DNA of 11,640 nt. Source: Phoronis ovalis (taxonomy: Eukaryota; Phoronida; Phoronidae). The translations under genes were made by a program, and so were the position numbers. Each line of letters begins with the position of its first letter. Within the stretch, counting starts at the first letter, position 1. The stretch is from the NCBI GenBank assembly GCA_028565635.1, contig JAOXYB010051535.1:1-11640 (forward strand). Reading direction: 5' to 3'. The notes beneath the pieces were generated by a model. That model was not told the origin of the DNA. It made no database searches and saw only the letters and a list, made by a program, of their open reading frames with translations. Positions 1 to 9,500 of the stretch are shown piece after piece.

Positions 1-135
1 CTACATGTATACATGTTTGAAGCGCTACTACATGTATACATGTTTGAAGCACTACTACATGTATACGTGTTTGAAGCACTACTGCATGTATACGTGTTTG
101 AAGCACTACTACATGTATACATGTTTGAAGCACTA
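1..135. repeat. 27-bp tandem repeat, five copies, with palindromic core
   Basis: Five 27-bp units start at 1, 28, 55, 82 and 109 and differ at only a few positions. The array probably continues left of the window. The core ACATGTATACATGT is a perfect 14-bp palindrome in units 1, 2 and 5. In units 3 and 4 its right arm reads acgtgt, and unit 4 also begins gcatgt. Because 27 is a multiple of three, one frame stays open and reads MYTCLKHYY repeatedly, which is an artefact of the period and not a gene. It lies in the ECM29 intron upstream of the exon at 440. Confidence 0.95.
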
Positions 136-439
136 CTCTAGTACAATACTGCACTGCAGAACAGCGAAGTCGCTTACCAATTCAAATTAGTTTAAAGTGG
201 TTGTTTCAATGCAAGAAACAGATTTATTTATATATATTTTAATAAAATATTTTATTTGGTACTGATGACATTACAGTTATAATTTAATTAACCTATGTAA
301 CATTGCTTGAGGTTTCTGTCTTTAAAGTTAATTCATTATATTTTGATTAAACTATAAAAAGTACTGAATTATTCTGATTATACCTCAGTCTTTAATTTGT
401 AATTTCTATGTAACTGACAAGTCTATTATCTGGTTTTAG
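136..439. other. Intron remainder upstream of the first visible exon
   Basis: This is AT-rich intronic sequence between the tandem array and the acceptor at 438-439. It contains TA-rich runs around 222-255 and no coding block, RNA gene or further repeat that I can support. Confidence 0.7.
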
Positions 440-532
440 AGCCGCTTATTGACGGGTTCGGATGATATTGAATGGCTGCTTAATCTGTTACTGGAAAAGT
501 ACATTACTAGTGACAATCCACATGTGAGGCAG
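440..532 (+). CDS. ECPAS: ECM29 exon 1 of window
   Basis: This 93-nt exon is phase 0 at both ends and encodes 31 residues, including [19 protein letters not shown] and ending in NPHVRQ. The acceptor is ggttttag before 440 and the donor is cag|gtaaga at 533. It joins in frame to ASCIWLL of the next exon, which matches the [12 protein letters not shown] block of animal ECM29. It is not the gene's first exon, because it opens with an acceptor and no start codon. Confidence 0.93.
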
Positions 533-3500
533 GTAAGATCATGCAGTTGTGTGTGTAGGTTTATAATAATTTCATTGTTACATAGTCTTCATCAGTATTA
601 GCTTCCTAGTGATTCCTTTTTATCTCATAGTAAATGTTAATTACCATGCATTGTTTTAAAACTATTATTATACCTTCATTAACGGGAGCAATCGCATACC
701 TTCTCTCCTAGTTTAGATATAAATAGTATTCCGGCTGATTTTATTTATTTGTTCAATTAACGCATAGTTTGTTAATGGTTTTGATTGTCTGAAATAAATG
801 TTAACTAAGTTGTATAAAAAGTGATATTGGGGTAATCACTTCATTCATACCCCACCACACGTAGACATCAATTACATTGCCCCTGTGTGACCCGGGTGTT
901 AATGCTAAGCTAAATAACAACACTTGCAAAAAATCTTAAGAAGTGCCTCCCCCACTCATAATTTTCGAACAGCACTGTTAAAGTTGACTGTATTTTTTCC
1001 AGGCATCTTGCATTTGGCTGCTATCTCTGGTGAAGCAGTGTGGAGGCTACCCAGCTGTGCAATCTAAGTTGAAAGAAGTGCAAAGAGCCTTTATGAACTT
1101 GCTGTCAGAAAATGATGGTTAGTATTAATTTTTTTTTTTTTTTAAACTTGTGACCGTAATATTAGCTGCCATGGTGCAAAACATTTTGGGAAAATGTGCT
1201 TGCTGTGTTTTAATTATTGTAAGTTGCTTAAAATATGTAATATATTTTGCTTTAAGCAATTAACATCGTGCTTCATGTCTCATACTGACTTATGTCGTTT
1301 CAATATATTGTAAACCCAGAACTTAACAGTGCACCAGTGAAAAAACAAATAATAATTCATAGGCTGTAATTTCAGTATTATGGGATGCCTTTGTCCGAAT
1401 GATACTACCAGTAACAGGACAAATGGTATATAGAAATTACCCATGAGATCATGACAACCTTGTATTTTTATTTTTATTTTTATGTACCAGATGCTTAAAA
1501 ATGTCTTATTGAACTGTTGTAAAACAAGTAAAGTTAATATAGCACTAATTTCTTCGTATTTTAACTATATGGCCATATTGTAGAAATTACACAAGACATT
1601 GCTTCTAAAGGACTTGGAATCGTGTATGAAAACTGTAGCAAAGGGCAGAAAGATGAGTTGGTGTCAGTTTTAGTTGACACTCTTATGACAGGAAAAAGGT
1701 AAAGCTCCACATGCTTATAATGCTTTCTGTATGTATCACTGATCAGTAAAAGGAAAGGCTTGACAATTTGTTCATCATCTCCTAATAGTATTTTGAGCTT
1801 GCAATTTTAGACATCTTTCAAGTAAGAATCATGGCTCTCTAAGCTTTGCTTGTATCTGATGAAGTGCCTAATTATATATTTATGTTGTAGATCCCAGAAA
1901 CAAGTTACAGACGACACCAGAGTGTTCACAGAAGGTGAACTAGGCACAACACCAGAAGGCAAAAACCTATCCACTTATAAGGAGTTATGTTCCATTGCCA
2001 CTGATCTCAATCAACCTGACCTAGTCTACAAATTTATGCATTTAGCTAATCACAATGCAATGTGGAACTCCAGAAAGGTTTGTAAATAAGTATGACATAA
2101 GATATATATTTAATTTAATCATAATTGTACTAATATTTTAAATGTTACTAGTATTGTGCCAGTTGTCTTGAATTATTGAAAACTTTATCTTTTTACTTGT
2201 ATTATATTACCTAGCTGACAGATGCACTGGATGTGTACATATTTTACTTAATTAATGTTGCTTAGGTCAGACAAAAAAGAAACCTTAATTGATGGCACTA
2301 CCGCTTCAAATTTCACTTTTATTATTTTTTTTAATAAACCTTGTTTTAATGGGTGTGACTGCTTCAAAAAAAATTTTATTGGAAATGTTTCATTATATTT
2401 TTTGCTTATAACACTAAATAAAAAAGCTTAACCAACTCAGTTTTTAAGGGCTTTTGTCCATAAAATACTTTTAAAAAATATGAAAATAAAAAGCAGCCCG
2501 ACGACTGGGTTTTAAGGACAACTTATTCTTTTGATGTAGCCTTAGTAATATTTTAATAATATGCAATGACTTTATTTATTTATTGTCAGTTCTGTTTTAT
2601 TACAGGGTGCAGCTTTTGGTTTCACTACAATAGCTTCTCAGGCCGGAGAACAGTTAGCTCCTTTCCTATCCAAGATTGTACCAAAATTGTACAGATATCA
2701 GTTTGATCCAAACACACGGATACAACAGGCTATGGGAAGCATCTGGAATTCCCTTGTAACAGATAATAAAAAGACGGTAAGAGACGGAAGTAGCATGTGA
2801 ATGTTAGCATACAGGTAGTAATTTGTCAATATAATATACCTCTTTCAAGAATAAATCTTTTCATTATTTTTATATATTATTTCATGGACAGATGTAGCAG
2901 ATTGTTAATTAAACACTAAATGTTAAATACTGAACACCAATGCTTTAAATTATTGGATTTAATTTTCACTTCTATCCTTTTTTCAGATTGACCTGTATTT
3001 GAAGGAAATTACTAGCGACTTGGTTAAGAACTTGACAAACAACTTATGGAGAGTTAGAGAATCTAGGTACAAATTACTTGCTGAATTCATTGTATTGTGT
3101 TAACATGTAATAATATATTACAAAACTACCACGCACATTGTTTAAAACAGGACATCACAGCTTAGCCTACAATTGTTTGGCACAGATTTTCTGGACAGCT
3201 TTTCAGTTTTATAGGTGGAAGTCAAGTCACGGCTATTTCAGTGGTTGCAAAGATTGGAGAATATGAAATATAATGTTGCGATATGCTTTCAAAGTAACCA
3301 GTTATTATAATACAGCTCAAATAATCATGGGAATGTAATCACTTACAAACTCTGCATATTTGTCTTCATTGTACGACCAACCTACTCTGTGCAATTGTGG
3401 ATTTTGCTGTATTTTATATTGCCTGTTGTGGATTGTTGTTTTTTAGTTGCTTGGCCGTTAATGATCTTCTACGAGGCAGACAACTGGATGATATTGTGGA

Positions 3501-6500
3501 ATTTTTTCCAGTGCTGTGGGATGCACTTTTACGAGTACTTGATGACATCAAGGTATGAAAATTGCTGTTTTTCTTTATTTAGATAATTTGGCAAGCATTC
3601 TGCGACAAACATTCCTTAAACCATTAACACTTTTAATTAGAAAAAGTTTAATCTCAAATATGCTATCCATACTCCCTTGAGTTGATGTGTTATGTTTGCT
3701 CAGCAGGGTTTGTTAAATAAATAGATTAAATATTTATAAGATGAATGTTGAACCTTTTGTTTGTGCAGTACTCAGTAGTGCATAATGGGGTTAGGAAGAA
3801 CTTGGTTACTTTACTAAAAAAAAATTATATTTATTAACTATTTCTGTTTTTAGGAGTCTGTCAGAAAAGCAGCTGAAATAGCCTGCAAAACGATAAGTCA
3901 TGTAAGTATATACATCACCATGTTGCTTATACTTAATGTTAAACCAAGTTTTGGTCACTAATGCGTTATTCTTTCAAATCTGTGCAACTTTTGTCAACTT
4001 GCATCCAATAATGTATCAATTAATATATGACAATGTTGTTTACTTTTCTTTGTATGTTTCTTGCTTTTGACATAACGACCCCCCCGTTTTCTTAATACAA
4101 GTTGTCTTTCCCAACATAGGAGATCTGAAATGGTGTGATAGTGAATGTACTGTCAGAAACAATAATCAGTCGTCTGTTTTTCTGAATCATTATTCGAGTA
4201 TCAAAGTTACAACCTTGATTTTGATAACCTAGATCTGTACTCCAGGTAACTGAGCAGAGAAATTCAGAACAGCTTATTTGCTTTTTTCAGGTTTCCATTA
4301 AAATTTGTGATGTGAATAATGGCAAATCTGGTGAAAATGCTGTCAGGCTTGTTTTACCCTGCCTGCTTAAGAGTGGACTTGGTAGTCAAGTACAAGAAGC
4401 GAGGGCAGTGAGGTAGGTACATAACGATTCTTGCTAAGTTATACCATCCTCTGTCCATAAATGGGTAGGAGCTGTGTAATAGCTTTTCAGGAATACTTAC
4501 CTTGATCCATAGAATGTAAATTTATTTAATGAAATTGTATTGAACAGTTTTTTTTGTTTGCAAAATAAGTGTGTGATCCATTATGTAATACTTTTGGGAT
4601 CTATAATTTTTGTAATGTCTAATATTGTAAACCTAAAGCAGACTTACAATAAACAAGAATCTGAAGACACTTATTCTAAAGATATTGACAGGTGATTGGT
4701 GTACAATTAAGAATAAAGCACAAAAGTGTCTGTATAGGAAAAAGTAGATATAAAGGAGTTTCTTTAAAATTCATGATTTTTTTTGTTTCATTGCATTTTC
4801 TGCAAATTATAGTGGCATGTGTAAAAAGTGTAGAATTTATGCTCTTTTTTCTTTTCAGTTTGCAAACTTTGGTCAAAATTAGCAAGAATGCTGGACAGTT
4901 GTTAAAACCGCACATTCCTCTCTTGGTGGTTGCTCTTCTGGAATCACTAAGCAATTTAGAACCTCAGATGTTAAATTATCTAAGTCTGCAAATCACTTCG
5001 AGTCAAGCTGCAATAGAGAAATTGGATAGCGCAAGAATTGCTGCTTCAAAAACCTCACCCATGATGGAAACTATTAATTTATGTGTTCAATATGTTGATA
5101 GCAGTGTCTTACCAGAATTGGTGCCAAGGCTGACAGAAATAATTCGTAGCGGTATTGGAATAGGAACAAAGGCTGGATGTGCGAGTTTTATCATATCCAT
5201 TGTTCGGCAGTGTCCACAAGATGTAGCAGTTTTTGCAGGTATAGTTATGTTTGGCTTCTTTTCCATAAACCATTGGTCTCACTTATAAGTTTGAAAGGAT
5301 AAACTTGCCACTCTCAAAGGCTCAGGTATTGTTTGTTACTTTTTACAGTCAGTTGAATGACAGTTGTTTATGACAGATTGTTATTATATGATCATAGCAT
5401 AGAATATACACTTGAAATTATTTATATTGTAAGTTATAATAATTGACAGTATAAGTAACTTGAACTGTGTATTTTATAATTACTCATGTTATTAAAGTAG
5501 ACGGCTAGTGTATAATATATCTGCAGAAAGAGAGCATTGTCTTGAAGCTTTTATTGATATTTAGATTTTATGGCCGCATTAGATGGTGGGCATTGCAATC
5601 AGTAAGTACGTATTTGCACCTTAATAAAATGAATTCATGTACAGTGTAATAATTAAACCCTATAAAAAATGATGCACATTATTTTACTTACATGTACAAG
5701 TTACAAACTCTCAATTGTGTATCAACAGGTAAATTAATGAGTGCATTACTAAATGGACTTGGAGACAGAAGTTCGGCTGTGAGGAAAGCATACGCCAGTG
5801 CTATAGGAAATGTTGTTAAAGTAGCTAAGGATGGTAGTGTGGAGAAGCTAATAAACAAGTTAAAGACATGGTACATGGAAAAAGAAGGTTTGCTAAATAG
5901 TATGACTGTCACATTACTTTCAGTTGTTATGACACCTAAAAATACTTCATATTCCATGTGCAAACAAAATATAAAATCTAAGTGTATCACAGATTTGACT
6001 GCAATTTAACTTTATATTGTGTTTATTTTACAGTCAGTTGTAAATTGTTTTTTTTTTCTTTCAGAAAGTTTTAGTCAAATTTTAGTTCATGTCAGTAAGA
6101 CAGTGGAGGAGATTTATGTGAACAAAAATGCTGTTAAATGTTACTATAGGTAATAGATTACTGTTGGGACTTATTGACAAACAATATGAGGTTGTGAACT
6201 TATGTTTACAATTCTGGACATCCATGCATACTTTTATAACTTGTTTTAGTAATAAAAGAACATCTGTTTCCTTCTACAATTTATAGATGAAAATATTCGA
6301 CATTCATGCAGTGTTACTCTTTTGGCTATGGGTCAGAATAATCCAGATGTGTTGAAGCGACATGCCACACTTGCTCTCCCATTGACATTTCTGGCTATGC
6401 ATGAGAAAAAACAGGAGAGTGGATCTACACCCACAGATACTGGTATCTCTATATGGGAAGAAATATGGTTGGATGCTACACCAGGTACTCTTGTTAGTTA

Positions 6501-9500
6501 TGTTATAATAATTTTGTGACTTCATATGTGGTATCTTGTGTGTCACATGTGAGTTTAACTGATGCCACATATTTATAGTGATAGCTAGTTCTACATACCA
6601 GGGGCGACAACACGAACTACTTGATCATTCATTACATATGACTATGATTATTTAAGATTATATTTACATATTTGTGAACTGATTGTAGAAATTCATATTT
6701 CATTTCACTTGTTTTATACAGTGTTAAATTACATTTTTTAATTTTGATTTTTGTCAGAATTCACATTCATTTGTAGGTACTGAAGGCGGCATTCGACTTT
6801 ATTTACAAGAACTTGTACAAATAACTCAGACCGCAATCGAATCCCAGTCGTGGCATACAAAAGCCCAGGCAGCATCTGCTATGAGTACTATAGCTACGAC
6901 ACTAGGCTCAAATCTTAATCAGCCCCATCTTGGGAACCTACTAAAGGCACTGGTTAGTGGGCTGTCGGGTAGGACATGGACGGGAAAGGTGTGTGGAACA
7001 GTGCTATACTTGCATTTGATTCAGGTTGAAGATTTCAAATCAAAAATGTAATGAAGTTGACATCTTAAGTAACAACCAATAAGTTACATTAAACCACGTT
7101 GAATTACTAGAAGACAGAAACAGCAGATCCAGCATAATTTAAATATGGGGTACAGTAGCTACAGTAATATATTGATGCATACTGTATTTGTTTTGCATGC
7201 TGGTCATGTAGTTAATCCATGGTTTTGTCTTGTTTTTATATGATGTTTCTGTTGCAGGAAACTCTACTTAAAGCCATATCCTCAGTCTGTGTTAAGTGCA
7301 AGTAAGTTTATATGGTACACCTTTGCTCCAGCTGAAAATGAAGTAGATATTAAATTCAAAAGTAAACTTCAAATGACTATATTTTCTGATCAGAATGGAG
7401 TTAGTAATAACACTGTATTCTAGATTCTGTTACGGTAACCATAGTTGTCTTCTGAGCTTGATGAGTCCTCCTTTTGCTCAATGTCACAAATTAAGTACTG
7501 TCTCAATGTTAATTTTTCTAATTTTAGTAATAATTCTAAAACGTTTTATAGAACTACACTGGAAGATACAACATCTGCCTCTCCTAATCAACCAAACATG
7601 GAGACAGTAATAGATGCAGTGTTAAAAGAGTGTCGCAAAGATAATCTAAATCATAAAATGGAAGCAGTGAAATGTTTGGCAGCCATATTGGAATCGTATG
7701 ATATGGATAGATTTCAAGAGTTAATGGAAATACTTGCACCACTTTTAGAAAAGGTAAATAAATTATTGTACATTTCACTTATTAAATTATAGCAAAAACA
7801 AATCAATGTATTTGATGCACCAATATTACCATTAGTGTTGACTATTTTACCCAGAGATCTGTTATATGAGGAGAATTCTGATACAGAAACCTTATGTTGG
7901 TGCATAAAAGGTGGGATATACCTGTTTATGGATTTAAGACATACTTGGGCATAAGCTGTCATGCAACAAATTTTGATTTCTTTTTGGAAGCTATTCTTTC
8001 CTGTTGTATCACTTATTATTTCTTGAGCTGTATGAAAAACTCGGATACCTCTAAGAATCTTATAATTATCTGCTTCTGCCGACTAATCAATCTGACGAGC
8101 AATGGACATTAGGTATGTGGAGTTTTGGTGTAAAAATACTGCAAACATTGTGTTTACTAAAAATTGTGTCTGTTCCCACTGTTACTGATTTAATTTTTGC
8201 AACTGTAGAACCTGTCCCAGAGGAATGAAGACAGTGAAGATGTTGTGAACAGGGATCTGTGGGAGATATTTAGATGCTCAGCTTTTCAAAGTCTAGGTCA
8301 AGCATGGCCAGATAGCAGTGAAACTCAAGGTATTTTTCCCTATAAGGTCCCTATTGAATTATATTTTGTTTGGCAATGTGCCACTTTGTCATTTAGATCT
8401 TGTACATGTATGTTTGAAATAAAGAACAGTAGTAACATTTGGAATTAAAAAATATCAGCACAGACTTCACTTTTCATGTGCTACATACTATAACATATTG
8501 TAGGATGTTTGCAAAATTTCAAGAACATATAAAAAAATTAATGTTTTACAAAATTCTTTTAAACTTTGATGCATTTTATGGAATAAAATAGCTAATTTGA
8601 CTAGACATCTTCTTGGTGAATTTCCATTCTTGTGTAATTTCCGGATTTTACTGTACTGTATTTGATCTTGTAGGGTACATAGTGTTGAATGACAATTTAA
8701 ATGTAAGTAATATATTTTAGAATTATACCAAACAAGGATTTTGAGTCTGTTGTCTTCTCAACTTGTTATCTCAACATGGAAGGAGCAAGTCTCAATATTG
8801 AAAGCATCTCAGAAGTTTGTGGAAAGGTAAAGTTATTGCTATGCTAGGGGTTGCTCTTCTTTTAGCTGTACAGAAAAGAAAAGACATTTGGATAGTGAGT
8901 CTTCATTCAGTATATACATATAATTATATGTGATAAATTATTATTATAATATTCTTTTGGCAATGAGGGCTTCTAAAATTTGCATTCCCTTCTGATGTAT
9001 AATAAAAAGCAGAAAATACCCCAACAATATAAATATTGTTTAGTACAAGTGTCATGTTAACAGCATTTGCTATAAGAACACAGTAAGTTTTGTGATCCAC
9101 TGCAGTTTACCGTAGTAAATTATAAATCTTTTCTTGATATCTATCCTGATATATTCCAATAAAAATGTTATCTAGCCACAAGTTAGATGATATCTCAAAG
9201 CTTAGTTTGAATTTTTTGTGCTGCCTTGGCCAAGGGGGAGATAATTTCTTATGGAGTCAATATTGGGGCTCATATTTTTAGTCCAGGAAAGGGCATCTTT
9301 TTTCAGCTTTTGAAGTCTAGGAAATGGTCATATTTTTTTAGTTATGCGGATATGCTCCATAAATCAAAGGATCATATTTTAGCAATCTGTTAGTCAGCCC
9401 TTGTCACTTTTGATGAAAACCACAAGAAAATTGAACAGGCAGAACATTTTGAAAAATTATTATAGGTTTTGAAATTTGATACACTTTTCATGGTCATTGC

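Noticed and set aside
5-190. Open frame encoding a repeated MYTCLKHYY peptide
   Set aside because: It exists only because the tandem period of 27 is divisible by three; there is no sign of selection as protein, and it lies in an intron.
4676-4954. Minus-strand open frame of 92 codons
   Set aside because: It straddles intron 9 and exon 10 antisense to conserved ECM29 coding sequence and shows no protein family features.
5688-5990. Minus-strand open frame of 100 codons
   Set aside because: It is the antisense shadow of the exon at 5729-5887, extended by chance into AT-rich introns.
6065-6149. Longer version of the intron 11 exon ending at donor 6150
   Set aside because: It ends in phase 2, and joining to 6287 gives an immediate stop codon, so it cannot make the full protein. 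The 30-nt version is kept as the candidate.
6304-6570. Minus-strand open frame of 88 codons
   Set aside because: It is antisense to the exon at 6287-6484; the plus strand is clearly the coding one.
7813-7904. Inverted 9-bp words (atgcaccaa / ttggtgcat), considered as terminal repeats of a small transposon
   Set aside because: The arms are too short, are not extended by further pairing, and have no convincing target-site duplication.
7894-8112. Plus-strand open frame of 72 codons in intron 15
   Set aside because: It has no similarity to ECM29 at this position, Phe/Cys-rich composition typical of translated AT-rich intron, and no matching splice sites in phase.
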